NCBI RefSeq assembly: GCF_000003605.2
Contig: NW_003145790.1
Coordinates: 375,093 to 439,092 of the forward strand
Reading direction: 5' to 3'
DNA: 64,000 nt
From: Saccoglossus kowalevskii
Taxonomy: Eukaryota; Hemichordata; Enteropneusta; Harrimaniidae
Numbering within the stretch: position 1 is the stretch's first letter; each line of letters opens with the position of its first letter. The notes under the pieces were generated by a model. The model saw only the letters and a list, made by a program, of their open reading frames with translations, was not told the origin of the DNA and did no database searches. Position numbers and translations under genes: made by a program. Shown one piece after another: positions 1 through 13,127 of this stretch.

Positions 1-1
1 A

Positions 2-334
2 CTCAATGTAGACAGTGTACCGATCTCTTACTACGTTCTGGGTCCGCCAAGACGTCAAGCAATAACACAAACGCGCCGTATTCTGTGTTACCTTTGTGTC
101 TCGGTGAAAACTGCAATTCACATTACAAGATACAAGAAAATTAACGATGATTCGGATGTCTGTGCAGCAAAATGTTTCACTACTTGCCTAAAACACAGAA
201 TTAACAGAGAATACGATTACCACATGCTTACAAAGTCACTGGATGTCTTCGAATTTCAATGGCGCGTGAATGGTGCTGTGGCAATACTGGATAGAGAGAT
301 ACTACGCTTCTTAGAAGTACTGGATACTGGCTGA
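2..334 (+). CDS. Candidate 3'-terminal coding exon running in from the left edge (unknown protein)
   Basis: One forward frame is open from base 2 to a TGA at 332-334, about 110 codons, and has no stop before the window edge. The predicted peptide is mixed in composition; residues near its end read AILDREILRFLEVLDTG. I recognise no domain. The stretch is richer in GC than the AT-rich DNA that follows, and an AATAAA lies at 620-625, which would suit a terminal exon. A run of this length is still within what chance produces in a window of this size. A host exon, the 3' end of a retrotransposon or a spurious frame are all possible. No start codon can be chosen because the frame enters from outside. 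Confidence 0.22.
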   Translation, partial: LNVDSVPISYYVLGPPRRQAITQTRRILCYLCVSVKTAIHITRYKKINDDSDVCAAKCFTTCLKHRINREYDYHMLTKSLDVFEFQWRVNGAVAILDREILRFLEVLDTG

Positions 335-656
335 GAAAACAAGAGAGACAGTCTGCTCCTAATAATATCGTTACATCATACTCGTATTTAACGCTTTTAT
401 ATTATTGTGATTTTACAAATAAGCTTTTTATTGAATATAATGTAACCAATAGTTTTATAATTCGTATGTATTATATCGTTACATGTATGCATTGACTTGC
501 ATTGTGACATACACTCGTAATATTTTATAATTGAACATTGATACATATTTGATACTTTAATCGGATTTTGAGATTTTGACATTGTAATTAGTCAATGGTA
601 TATTTTTCTATACTCGAGGAATAAAAATCAGAAATGAATGAATGAATGAATGAATG
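335..656 (+). repeat. AT-rich tail ending in AATAAA and an (AATG)n tract
   Basis: After the stop at 334 the sequence is AT-rich and holds an AATAAA at 620-625, followed at once by about six AATG units (633-656). A polyadenylation signal next to a short tetranucleotide repeat is a common 3'-end pattern of CR1/L2-like LINEs and their SINEs. It is also compatible with a gene 3' UTR beside a microsatellite. The two readings cannot be separated here. Confidence 0.4.
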
Positions 657-3600
657 TTCCCTAGCAAGTGTTTCGCAGGTGTTATCGATTCTAGCTCCAT
701 TCGTTTATTGGCTACTGCCTAATGCTTTCAACTATGTGCCGATTATCACAAGCCTCGATGACGAATGTGGTACTTAATAGAAAACAAAACAGAAAAGAGA
801 TGTCTTTTATAGGTGATAAAAAACTGTACAGTAAGAAAGATACGTATCAACTAGTCTCAATACACATAATCCATTACAAAAACAATCTGTACTCCCACAT
901 GTCGTTCATCATTCCTTGCCCGCATATCTGGCAGACACGATCATGCGTAACAAGCACCTACTGCCAACACATGAACTCGGCGACAGCAGCTCGCACAATA
1001 TTTCCAGTCCATACGTTGCTACAACCGCAACCAAATCCATTGACATAGTTATAATATAAATTGGATATATGAAACCTAACGACAATTCAGCGGAGCGTGC
1101 ATGCGAAGATCACGTACGTAATCGCGCGTGGTAATTACTGTTCATTGTTGTTTTGTTTTAGGTTAGTGTTGCAAATGAGTAGACACGTGACTTGACATGT
1201 ACAGCGATATAATTAAAGAAAAACACGTGATTAAAAATAATCGAAAAAAAGTGGACTTCGTACACGCGCGTTCATAATACGTATTATACGCGTGTTCAAA
1301 GTGGTCTAAATTAAATTAAATTAAATACACGCGCAACCAATATAGCAATGCAAATTACGGGTATGTTCCATGAGGTTGGAGGTTGGAGTATTCACATCCC
1401 TTTACTGTAATGTGTTCGTCACATTCTTCCTTTCTGCCCGATGTGTTCTCGTAGATTATGTGAGTCTCGCTGACTAAGTGCGGTTAAAAATGCACTGTAT
1501 TATTCTAATAAATATATAATAAATATCGTAATGAATAAAAAAAATCAATAATCAAAGACGAGGATACACTTTCACTAAGCTGTGTTCAAAAACATGTGCG
1601 GATGTGTTCCAAAAACTCGCTTTAGATTTTGATGTTATTTTTGACGTTACTAAGATTGCAAAACGGATTCATCAAATAATGTGGATGTTAAATACGTTAC
1701 CTTACACTATCAAAGATATTTGTAGCCATGTTAAGCCCTAGACAATTAAAAAAAACAAGTTTGCATATACTAACACGCATAAAATGGATTCAAAATTCCT
1801 TTCATTAAATATACTTGGAGTAGCGTAATACTGAAATTCCCATAAGTAAATCTAGCTCTTTTTATTGACACGTGTCATATTAGTGTCTCAAACCAATATC
1901 AATACGAATATGGTGTTATGACTATGCAGTTGATCATCTTATATGTTGTATGTCAATGTGTATTTTTGGGAAAAATTTGTTTTATTTAGTTCTCTTCTCC
2001 CAAAGGATCGTTATTAATCAGATTAATCAAGCATGATCTGTCGAACCGTCTCGTCGCGTAGAGGATATTAATTTTAATTGTGACAAGACGTAGATAAAGC
2101 GTCAATGTAATTATGACCCAGGCGTCTCTGAGGCGGCATTTCCATATCATCAGCCACTAGTCTTTTATGGTTTTATTTTTTATCTTCCAGAGATTGTGTA
2201 GATATAGTATCTAGTATGGTGGAACGTTGACTTATACAAATTTCAATTCTGTTATAATTCAAATATGTAAAATTGATTAATATATACAATGTGCTGTTGT
2301 CTTTTAACCTGGGTACATCTAATTCTGTTTCATGGTCGTTTTTTTGTAATTGTATTTCTATTAGGTTTAAATAAATCTCATTCGCGTTGTCCACAAACAC
2401 GTCAATTATATGACTTTTTAAACTTTATAAATTTTTAAAGATTATGTAATCTTTGAAATAAGTTCCGTGGCCGACTGTGTGGTAATTTTTGTTTTACGAA
2501 AGTGGATTGTTGGTCACATAATTTTCTAATTATTCATGAATATGAAAAACAATTTCATAGAATAAAAGATTGACTCTGAATCATTTTTCGCATTTGTGAG
2601 TTACTGACGAGCAAAATGTCAAGTTCGAATAAGTCAATATGATGACCGCTCTCATTTTACGTACCAGTAATAAGCAATGAGCGTCTGTACATTTTTGAGA
2701 TTTTAAAGTAATTACAAATCAATTTACTTGCTAAGACATTGTGTTTGTATGTAAAGTGCATAACTATGTTAGTAAAAACAAAAGTGTAACCAGGATCGAG
2801 ATTATAGTGGATTTGATGACCATCTCTCGTAAAAAAAATCGGCAATCGGTCTGCGTATAATAGGTATAAGGTTAAGTTCAAAGATCATATAACAGGCATA
2901 GGTTAGTTGGTTCACTTCGACGTTAGGATTGTACGTATTCAGTGAATGTATGCGATGTGCGATAGTATCTTCCTTAAAGTGCCGTAAACATGAACTTGCT
3001 GTTCCATATGTAAAAGAACATTATCGGTGGAGCCGTAATATCTCCCATTATTAAGTGGGATACGATGGATTGCTGAATTTCAAATGATATGCGATGTTAT
3101 GGAATTTAGTACTGTGTTGATGCATAGGAAATGTTTTAATTAACCCTAACAGCTTATATGATAATCGATTATGTTAACATTATTGAGATGTCGACGCCAA
3201 CCCCAGTTCTGGAAAATGACATTACCTCTTGAATTATTATGAAATGAATGCTATAGTTAATGTGTAAACTGTGAGAGGAAAATAATTTGTAGTCTGTAGT
3301 CTGTTACCCGGATGTGCTCATGGTGAATAAATAACAGGACAGAGAATTGGAGCAAATACGTGAGCTTTGCACTTAACTTTAACATATTTCGCATACATGA
3401 GGTGCACTTAGTTTTTCTTACAAAATGTTTAAATGCATCGAACCTAGACAAATGGTGTCCCCAGGGATGCGATCGCCGCCCTCTGTGCTGAAGTAATAAC
3501 TTGTTTAATCTGATTTGCATCATGAACATCATCAGTACAATACATTTTACTTCCTAATCGATGTCAATGACAAGACAGCTATTTGTCATCTCACTATAAC

Positions 3601-6600
3601 TGTGAAAATGTCTACTAGGGGCACACATTTCTCAACCCCTGTTAAAAGCTTTTCAGTGTTTTATTATGATATCGACTTTGCAGATCGGCCAAAGTCCTTC
3701 TTGGGTGTAGAATAGTGCGTGAGATATTACGTTCTGAAAGTTCGTTCGTGGGGATTAAGAAGGGTTTTCGTGTATGCTTTCTTTTTTACACGATATAGAT
3801 TGCTGCCGCTGCAATTAGATGAGTCAACGATCCAACGCTATATTAGATGAACTTTAAAGGAAATTACATTATCATATCAGCGGGTCAATCTACTGTACAT
3901 GTTGATACTATCCAGCGCTATCGTTCATGTTTGTGAATTATCCTCCGTTCCGCGATGCAACTGCTCTGAGTAATTGTCAAGCTACCGTGATGTCGAACAC
4001 AATCTTCTATTTGTCACCAAAACATGAATTTCATTCATTGTCTTCTCGTTTTGAAGGAGATTGGTTAGAAAATGCGAGTATATTGGCTCTAAATAATATA
4101 TTAACACTACACGTAATATAGGTAACAAATACTGACAGCTTTCAATAAAGATAGTGTTCCACTTTATATCCCTTCTGTCAATACGGATGTCAAAAATATT
4201 CACAATGACTGATTCAGTATTCCAATTTACGTATCGATTTACTAAATCCCATTATTTTGTCTCAATACGCAAATTAAACAAGCAAATGTTATTAGATATT
4301 CAACGTATATCTATATATATATATATACGCCTGGCGGTATGAAATATTATTTTCATTTTAAATATACTGACGGAAAAACGTTGTTTGTATTACGAGTAAT
4401 TTAATTTCAGGAAAAGGGGAATAAAACTGCGATAATTTCGTATTTGTTGAAACTTAGTCACAATTAAAACAATCCGTATTGCTCTTAGTTTTCATTGTTT
4501 TGCCGCTAAGAAAATGCGTTTAACTCAGTAGTATTACTTGTCTAAATTCATAATTACTGCGCCAGGAATTGTCAGGAATTTAAATAAATTTATTTTCATA
4601 AACCACACGCGCAAAAAAAAGTGGATCATCAAATCCATCATTTCATCCTATACCGTAATATAGTGACGTGATTTCCGGCGGTTTAGTTCTCTAAATACGT
4701 ACGTCGCAAATATGTGTTTGGGGCATTGCAATTAAGATTTTACATATTAGGATTCCATAATTAACACTCAGTACTTAGTTTGGTTTTAAGTTGGGTAGGT
4801 TAGCGGGCCGATGAGCGCCCCGTCGCACTGTGCGCCAGCTTTACACGTTCACATTAACGAGCGTGTTCCAAAATGTTCACGCGATGAATGTATACTCGAA
4901 ATACAACTACTATTGAATTATGCGGGTTTCAATATAAAGTAAATAGCATCAGCTCCGCGTTCTCAACCCCCAAAATAAAGTGGATTCAACCACACTCGGC
5001 ACTAGAGTAAATGACAATACTGTAAATGTAAATCAGTCCGCAAATTTCAAAATTGATTGGTTTTCGCTAAAATCTACTTCATGGTTGTTATCAATTATAT
5101 TACGTGATATGTAAAAATTAAGGGCCTGTCACGAGTAGCATATTAGTGTCAGAAACTTGATAAATAAAAACATTTTATTATTAAGAAACCATTCCACAGG
5201 TATACGTCATATTGCACACCTTTAATATTGAGGAGATGAAAAAAAGAAAACAACATCAAATTTTGTCATCTGACACACAATAAATCTGCTTATTTTTTTC
5301 AGAACTTCTAGTAACTGTCATTCAAATTAGGTATATTTGGTATAAAAAAACAAATGCGTCACTAACAAACACATAATTTAGCAAAATATTGCACTGACAT
5401 TTTTTGGGGCAAAATAATGACGTTCAAAAAGTACGAATTCAATACCTGTCATTGTCATCCCACATCTTTCATTTGTTAAAATTATTGTTCCGCACATTTT
5501 TGGAAAATGATAGCTAGAAATGAAAACAATTAACGGCCAACGATTAAATAATCTTCTAAAAATAAGTTTTTACCCATTATTCACCTGCCGCAATTAATAC
5601 ATGGGATATATCATTTTAGGCATGCGCTATTGAGGTGAATGTTAACATAAAATGTGAATATCCGCGCATGATTAAATATCGTCGACATCCACAAGGTTTA
5701 TGGAATTTACAAAGCATTGCATATCTCCACCTAATACATTTCAATGAGCAATAAAATAGAGAAAACTGTTCTGTCGGTTCCCTTTTTTTAACGTGGGTTT
5801 TGTATTTCGATGTTGTAATTATGAATTATTTATGATAACGTAAGAATCGCGCTGCTCTGTTTTGTAAGAGATACTATCGTACACCGTTGCCGGCGCAGCA
5901 GTTGATCATTACACGGCATAACATCTTGATTATGATATGTTATACGTCGGGAATTGATGTTGAAAACATCGTCTTATTGCGTAATCCCAGGCGACCCTGG
6001 TTTGACAAATCACGGCGTGTGAGCAGTTTGCAGTGTGCTGTTCTATAAGTTTCCAATGACAACCTAACCAGCCCGCCCGCTCACCTCAGGCCCACCCTGT
6101 GGTCGACAAATAATGACGAGCCCCTCCCACGTGGTATATAGCGTTAACCCTGGTTGTATTCATGGATGATCGATTAGATATCGTCTATAATTACAGTTGT
6201 ACACATGTTATGCATTTCCAAACCTAGACCTACAACATGTTACGGTCGATAGGGTGACATGATGCAGGTTTCCGTAATAGCCTATGATTTATTACCGAAC
6301 TGCTCCCCGCAAAAAGTGCGACACACATTTAAATAACATCAGAGTCTAAAAGCCAATCCATATATAAAGCAGGTCAGTGCACCGTAGTGAAATATAATGG
6401 AGCCTCCGTGTTTCCACGTGTTTCAACATTGTTGTGAGTCTGTTTCATTAGATATATTTAATAGCGCATTTCGAAGAGTTCACCGCTGGACCTGGATGTA
6501 GGAACTATTCTTTAAAATAAATAAATATGTCTGACATATACACGCAGCTTAGCGCTGTTGACAGCTGATTACAAAGTATAGACGACGCTTAATCAATGTT

Positions 6601-9013
6601 AAGCGGTTATATAGCGCGTTACGCATTATTGTCGGCGACACGCGAAACTTATATAACCCGCGGGCGCCAACGTATATATTTGAGTGATAGGGTATCTAGG
6701 ATAAAGATCGTCAAGAATGAATTCAAAGTAATCAATGTGAGCATTTTCTGTATTACTTTGTAATTCTATCAAACCGTACGTTCACAATCACATGGGTCCT
6801 CACTGAGTCACGACACAATCACTGTACGATGCACGTACTGTGCTGAGAGTGGGTCAGTACGCTACAGGCCCAGAGGATTTGCGCTAATGACATATCCCGA
6901 GTCCTGTCAGGATTGTGATGTATATATTTCCAAATGTTCTTCCCCGGGGTATCGTTAATGCTTGTCTGCACCGATGATGGGGACACATTTCTGAATATTG
7001 ATAACTCGCATAAGATTCGTGTCACCTGGTTGCACTTTTGAGTGGTAGTTTCAATGAAGCAAAGGAGGGCCGTGTGTTGATTGTGGCGACAGTACGGAGT
7101 CAAGACACAGAGCATTCGTTTAGACTAGCGTATTTGGCGGTTACCGTTATTTTTTTTCAAAATTTATCAACGATTACACAGTAGTACTCTGCGTTCATTT
7201 GCACATTATCGCGAATTCGAGATGCATTGCGGGAAATCGAGACGCATTGTATGTGTAGACTTCATGAATCATTGAGCAGACGGTAAGCTACGTAATGAAC
7301 ACATTTCTCCAAATCGTTTGACATACACATGTTTTGTTCGAGTGTCGCAGAATATCGTATCATATCAAATCATAAATTCTAACTCTGATTTTGACAATCA
7401 AATATTCCAATTACAATTAGAATCGTGGAACGAGGTTGTAAAACGGGTTTATTGACCAGTAGACTTCGGTTACATAGCAACATTTTCCATAGCCGAATCT
7501 AGTTCAACTTTGAACAAGTTTGAGTTCCGCATATTTGTGAATAGTCTGCGCATGCTGTGCGCATTTTACTTATTACACGATCTGTAACCATGGGAACCCC
7601 AGTTTTTGATGTCCCTAAATCTATCTAAATCAAGACTAAGGTTGCTTTTGATTTGTGTCAGTGAGACAATCAACTAGCTTAAAGATTTAGTAAAAAAACG
7701 AAACATAACACATATTGTTCAGACTGCTTGGTGAACGTGATCAAAAATACTGAAATATTCGCTTCTCGACGTAAATAAAATATCAAAAGGTTTGATAGTC
7801 GTTTGTATTTTTGAAATGCATGCGATCCATAATAATTTGATGGTGGTTCGCTGCTAATATCATCTCTTGAAAATTAATAGATAATAGATTACTTGTGCAT
7901 AATTCAGGTTCGACTGAAATAATATTTTGATTCGGTAATATCGGACCAAGCATGTTGAGCGAACGGATTGTATTAATATTTTTATCCGAATTGTATGTAT
8001 CGACCAGATATTTTGTTATATATTAAGGGCAGCTTGGTACCGGTAGTCAGCGCGTAAGGCTGTTCTCACAAATATGTTTCTGAAATCAGACACATTTGTA
8101 TGTAAATAATATCTGTCCATTGGTTAATTAAAAATAACAATGAAATACACATATAGCTATAAAATAAATATTGTAATTAGTGTATAGTGTATTCAAATTC
8201 GACTGTTGAACAGATTGCATCTAGAAATGAATCATTGCTCCGCACACACAGGTAAGACACACTATCGAATCGCGGCATAGTGTGGCCACTGTGACAGCAA
8301 GAGTGATGGGTATTCCTGAGATAACGCAGTTACAACAACATGCAGTTGTTGATTCGCGTATTGTACGGGTGTTGTATGTGCTCAAATTTCCATTCACTTA
8401 ACCTCTGACCTTGACTTCCTTTTCCCAAACCGGTCTGCGCTTCAAGACCTAAATTTGCAACCATATTGGTGAGTGATGAGAATGATTTTATGAATTGAAA
8501 AAAAAAAACACAGCTATGATTGAACAACCCAACACGGTAGCCACGGTGATCACACTTATTGAATTCGACGAAGAAACGATCACAAGGCTTACAATAATTT
8601 CATTAAGTGCGTTTCCGATTAATACATTAGATATACAGAACTTCGTGTTATCACATTCATTCTAGGAAGTGCAAATGAACAAGTTACAACTATATATTCA
8701 ATTACACTGTATTACACTACACAGCCAATTCTGATTAATTCAATTGTGCTAGCATCTAATGTGATTGTTCGGTTTGTAACTAAGGCATGCCGTGGGAAAC
8801 TAACTTATTACAGCTCACTAATTTTCTGCATCTTGTCTTGTAACATTCAGCTTATTAAATGTATTATTCGTTTGGATGTAATGTCTCAAAATGTTCAAGA
8901 CTACGGGGCCGGGCGGTGTAACCAACTTCCTATCACTATGGCATTATAATATAAGCATTTTTATGCCCCGCCCTAACGGCAAGTAGGTCTGCTCGAATTC
9001 AAGCACCTGGACA
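657..9013. other. Long AT-rich stretch with no recognised gene
   Basis: I see no convincing gene in this 8.3 kb. Short open frames (for example 722-1048 and 6819-7115 on the minus strand) have chance-like composition and no domain. Small items present are: an (ATTA)-like run near 1308-1325; a short (AT)n at about 4310-4327; a TATATAAA at 6361-6368 with no supporting gene downstream; and a 13-bp direct repeat TCGAGAYGCATTG at 7217-7229 and 7237-7249. The stretch resembles intergenic or intronic DNA. Confidence 0.5.
1263..1294. repeat. Short imperfect palindrome (cruciform-like)
   Basis: The centre ATAATACGTATTAT (1274-1287) is a perfect 14-bp palindrome. It is flanked by CACGCG on the left (1263-1268) and CGCGTG on the right (1289-1294). 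The arms are slightly offset, so the whole is imperfect. Confidence 0.5.
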
Positions 9014-9315
9014 TTAAAAGGCGGTAGTCGTCGCGCCGCGTATGTGCGACATTTGTGTTGATAGACATTGATTTTCCCACAATCCAATGCGCTCTTCTAA
9101 TGAAAAACACGAGTTTTGACCCGGGTCCAACGTGCAATAAATTACCGCCGGTGACTTCTTCGATACCTTCAATCACCATAGAAATTACCTAGTTAAAGTT
9201 TAGTAACGTCTCAGTTTGTAGTCGTTGGGCTGGGCAACAGTCAAAGTCGCCATCTTGTTCATATGTGGCCAATATCTCGCGCATGCGTGGCGCGCAGACA
9301 ATCGTTCTCTAAACA
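9014..9315 (-). mobile_element. Family A2 non-autonomous TIR element, copy 1
   Basis: Read on the minus strand, the interior matches the copy at 56040-56317 over most of its length. Shared landmarks are AAGATGGCGA, a run around ACAAACTGAGACRTTAC, GGTATCGAAGRAGTCACCGG, and GCGCATTGGATTRTGGGAAAA. The left end begins TTAAAAGGCGG and continues GTAGTCGTCGCGCCGCGTA. The right end, reverse-complemented, holds GCGCGCCACGCATGCGCG, so the ends are inverted repeats. No transposase is encoded; broken open frames in the interior could be residues of a longer parent element. Outer boundaries are approximate because the right terminus is degraded. Confidence 0.7.
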
Positions 9316-9797
9316 AGGTTCTTCTGGATAATCTGTTCTATGTAGGATTCAAACTCCGGTGTTTCATTAAATAGATGAAATAACCTAATAATCAGATTAG
9401 TCTCTACCCTCACATTCAAATGTACGAAACATTTAAGCGAAAAAATATAATCCCATTTTACATTTTTTCAAAACGATGTATGTAACACATTATCGGCATT
9501 TACATTCGAGTGCTTCATACAGCGAAGGCATTGTTCGGGGCGCAAAGCATTAAATAAGGTCATTAAAAAATGACGGAATGTAGGTTCCCGTACACCGTAC
9601 GCTTCGGCATATATGCTTCGTTTGTGTTTTCGGCGATCAGGCTGAGTGATTGAGAAGTATTTGCCCAACCGAGCTCTGTCTGTACAGGAACACCATAATC
9701 ACAAATAATCCCAGAAAAAACAGTACTACCACAGTGGACATTCAGCCAAACAATTTTCACTACACTATCAAAAAAATACTTGTAAATACATTACATT

Positions 9798-10020
9798 ATT
9801 ATACATCTGTCACCGGAACTCCATAAGTAACAACGTGTCGTAATTTTGCGGTATTGCACTGGGTATTTTCATTCTACCATATTCGGAAACGCGAATTCCA
9901 AATATGGAACGATTGCGCGCGTAAGCGTCCTCTAATAATAAAAACAAACATGACTGCTCCAAAGAAGTTCGCTAAATCTGTTCTAATTGTTATGGATTTC
10001 GGCATTCCCACGATGTATCT
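9798..10020 (+). mobile_element. Family B dispersed repeat, copy 1
   Basis: This matches copies at 13676-13918 and 39420-39592, both inverted relative to it. The shared core includes TGTCACCGNAACNCCATAAG, TTTTCATYCTACCATAT, GCGAATTCCAAATATGGA, and CGCGCGTAAGCGTCCTCTAA. The 3' part (AGAAGTTCGCTRAWTCT, then ATTTCGGCATTYCC) is shared only with the 13.7-kb copy. A 124-codon open frame at 9854-10228 and one on the other strand simply cross this repeat and are not treated as genes. No terminal inverted repeat is obvious, so the class (MITE or SINE-like) is open. Confidence 0.7.
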
Positions 10021-10067
10021 ATGGGACGAAAAGATGCATAATAATAAGCTTATGACGAAGACACTGC

Positions 10068-10116
10068 AAAGTATGCACGAAGACAGTACAGCGAGACTAT
10101 CGACAGACGCGCAGCG
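10068..10116 (+). repeat. Companion block of family B (AAAGTATGCACGAAGA block)
   Basis: About 49 bp closely matches 13621-13669 on the same strand, starting CAAAGTATGCACGAAGA and ending CGACGCGCAG-like. A third partial match is at 13941-13966. Here the block lies downstream of a plus-strand B copy. At 13.6 kb it keeps the plus orientation although the adjacent B copy is inverted. Confidence 0.65.
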
Positions 10117-10229
10117 GAGGTCGATGCGACCGCGTGCTGTCATTCTATCTGGAAAAAACAGGCACACGGTCGAGATTACATATTTAATTACCAATTTGAA
10201 TCATGCCGGGCAATTTGTAAGGTTTTAAC

Positions 10230-11666
10230 GTATCCTGTGGACGACCAGTCGAGCACATTGTCCTAGATAAAAATAAAGACATACATTGAACATGTGAATG
10301 ACAATGTCTTGTAGCTTGAATACGATTTGCATACAGTTAATAGTTTTTACGGATTCACTTGAATTTCCATCACAGAATTTCATTAACATGCCACATCATG
10401 ATATGTTTGTGTGACGTCATGTTCAGACGAATCGATGAATTTCACAGATGTGTACGATTTTCTAGTCTTTGTGGCAGTAAATTTACCGCCTACCTGCACT
10501 TTTTACGGATGGCCAGGAAACGCGTTGATGTGCATTTCTGGAAATGATTTAGCATGTCTAAATTTATTCTCTTAGTACGTGGGATCGCAATCGTAAAATA
10601 TCTGCGATATCTGTTTAATGCAATTGCACGCATTTCATCCATCGTTGCGTCTCATTACCGCAATAAAACCACTCCTGGTTTTGGTTACATAATTCAGAAT
10701 GTTTACATGTAACGGTTAGAAGACAAGACAGGACTGCGCACGTGATTTGAATACGCACGCTCTCTTGAATTGGAAACCATTCGCGATACACGCGGCACTT
10801 TCATTTGAAGCTAGTACTGAAATACGTTTGAGGACATGCTACGAAGAAGGCAAAAGCGAAACTCGGCTACAACTGCAACATATATTCAGTATTCCCATTA
10901 CACATAAAGTATAAACACATGAGTGTTCTGCCTCGTTGTCATGCACCGTTCACATAAATAAATAAAGTAGCCAACATAATAAAATAAACTGCGAAACCGG
11001 CAGTTTGTCGTGATTCATAAGAAGTGATTATGCAGAACTCGTCTGCACACAACTATTGTTTTTTACAAAATCTTTGCTCAGCCACCAACAGACATATTTT
11101 CTAAAAAATCATTAATCACAGTTTCGTGGTAAAAAATAGTAATTTTCATTGTTTTGAGGGCATGTATATAACACGTAAATATTTTTGTTACAATAGAAAT
11201 GGCGGCAAAAATACGACAATGTGAAATAGGTTTACAGATAATAATTAAAGGCAGCCGTTTTCGTGTATAAAATTCACTTGGCTTAGGTGGGCTTTCGGAA
11301 TCAGATAACGCGTGTTCAACACAAAAACAACACGTTATATTAACAAGTCTTTTTTTTAATTAATTTCATTACCTATAGATTTAACAAACAAAATTGAGAT
11401 TTTATCACGATCACGTATCGCCTGCGTGGCGAGCTTGTTGTTGTTCAACAGACGATGTCAGATACAGTCATGTTCCGTTCTTACCACATCGACGTCGTCA
11501 GTTGTTATGTACATGAATGCGGCAATCGATGTTTGCTACTTTTCTTTAGCAAACCAGACAAATAGAAAGTATAAATATTGATTTTTTTGTCAGTTGCATG
11601 TAATCATGCAGGAGACGGTATTGATCATCGATGAATTCGGTTACTGAACTACGTCGATATGAACCT
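10230..11666. other. No recognised gene
   Basis: I see AT-rich non-coding sequence with scattered poly-T and poly-A runs and no domain-bearing frame. The short frame at 10359-10547 has no recognisable feature. Confidence 0.5.
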
Positions 11667-11738
11667 GAGCATTACATATGCGAAGTTTCACAATCGTGTG
11701 TAATATTGAGGCAGTGTGGCAGATTTATTAGAGGACAA
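11667..11738 (+). repeat. Repeat C, copy 1
   Basis: About 70 bp matches the reverse complement of 14105-14183. Shared strings include GAGCATTACATATGYGAAGTT, shortened here to its core CATTACATATG, then ACAATCGTGTGTA, ATTGAGGCAGTGT and GGCAGATTTA. It is a short dispersed repeat fragment of unknown class. Confidence 0.65.
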
Positions 11739-13127
11739 AATGTCCCATGCGACGGCTACGCGCACATTTGCATCCCAAAATACGAGTCATAATGAGATGA
11801 AACAGACACTGACTGGCAGATGCATTCTTTTTTTTTTTCAAATCCCATCTTCTTATTGGCTATTTTTTTTTTCAAATATTCACATCTAATTTATTCTAGG
11901 TCTGATTGGTGGAGATTTTCACAGTTATGTTCTTCAAGGTGCCGATATGATATAAATGACCTTGTTTCCGCAGACAATTAACCTAAGTTACATCGTTAGC
12001 GCTCTGTGTCCCTGCATTCTCTTGTGCCAATGTCGTCGGAATGATGTTGATGAAAACAATCTTAAATACATACGCCCATAATTATGTATATCATCCACGC
12101 ACAGAGTGGACGAAGTGACCTCCCGATTCTGCTGCGAACACGCCATTCAGGCACATTACTTGAAAAATAAAATTATATGTAATAGGTGCTGTCGACAGGG
12201 GAGCGGCGTAATTTGTAAAGTAATGATTTCGTTTCCGGTTTCCTATTGACCAGTCATTGTGTTGAGTGTCATCGTCGCCGGATCGACGTACAAAATAATG
12301 TCACCATCGTTCATTCATTCATTTATCAATGCAGTTGTCATTCGGGATGTTTCGATCATGAATTATGAATAGAAACAAGCACAAATCTGATTATTGATCA
12401 CCGCGATAGTGTCTAAATAGTGTAAATAAATCGACATGTGTTTCCTTACGTCTATCGTGGCTCTGTTCATGTTCATTTCTGTTGGTGGCAGCGGTGGGAT
12501 TTCCCGTGTGGCATGATGGGAAGTTCTTCACTTCACTAGTTAAATGTTCCGAATCAAATTAGTTATTCATCGGTCATTCCACGGAAAATATACTCCAAAT
12601 TGTTTAAACCAATACTGCAAAACACATACATGTAATTTGACTAAATGTAGACAATGCTCTCGCGATGGGATATTCTTTAATATGCCAAGCAAGCGTTTAA
12701 TAGGTTACATGGCACAGTATATTCGAAAACTTCTGCAGTCGAACGGTCGGTAATAAAATTTCCACAAGGCCAATCAGCTAGACCAAAATCCAATATTCAG
12801 AATGAATGCAAATAAAACGCTATCCCTATTCGCTAGGAAATCATCTTCCATGGCGATATTTAACATAATACTAAACTGCTTTCAAATATTCAAGTGTGCG
12901 AGGAAGAGTTGCCGCATGAGAAGCCCATTTAACTTGTTGTCGCATGTAATTTATGTTATAAAATGGACGACGACAGTTTCAACTTAAAACTCTGTCAAAA
13001 TTGATAAAGAGCATGTTGAACAGTCTGTGCTATTGACCAAGAATGTTTGCTTGGCTAGAACATGCACTGGGTGAAATTAAAAGCAATTAAGAGAAAGATG
13101 CTAGAACATGTAAATATAGTTTATAGA
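11739..13127. other. No recognised gene
   Basis: Non-coding in appearance. Two poly-T runs followed by CAAAT (about 11827-11842 and 11864-11878) form a short imperfect direct repeat. Frames at 12544-12753 and 12802-12987 have no recognisable domain and are AT-driven. Confidence 0.5.

Noticed and set aside
722-1048. 108-codon frame as a gene
   Set aside because: Composition looks random, with no domain, no splice signal and no conserved motif.
6361-6368. TATA box as a core promoter
   Set aside because: TATATAAA is common in AT-rich DNA, and no initiator, exon or coding frame follows.
9854-10228. 124-codon frame as a gene
   Set aside because: It runs through the dispersed family B repeat and its companion block, and another open frame lies on the opposite strand.
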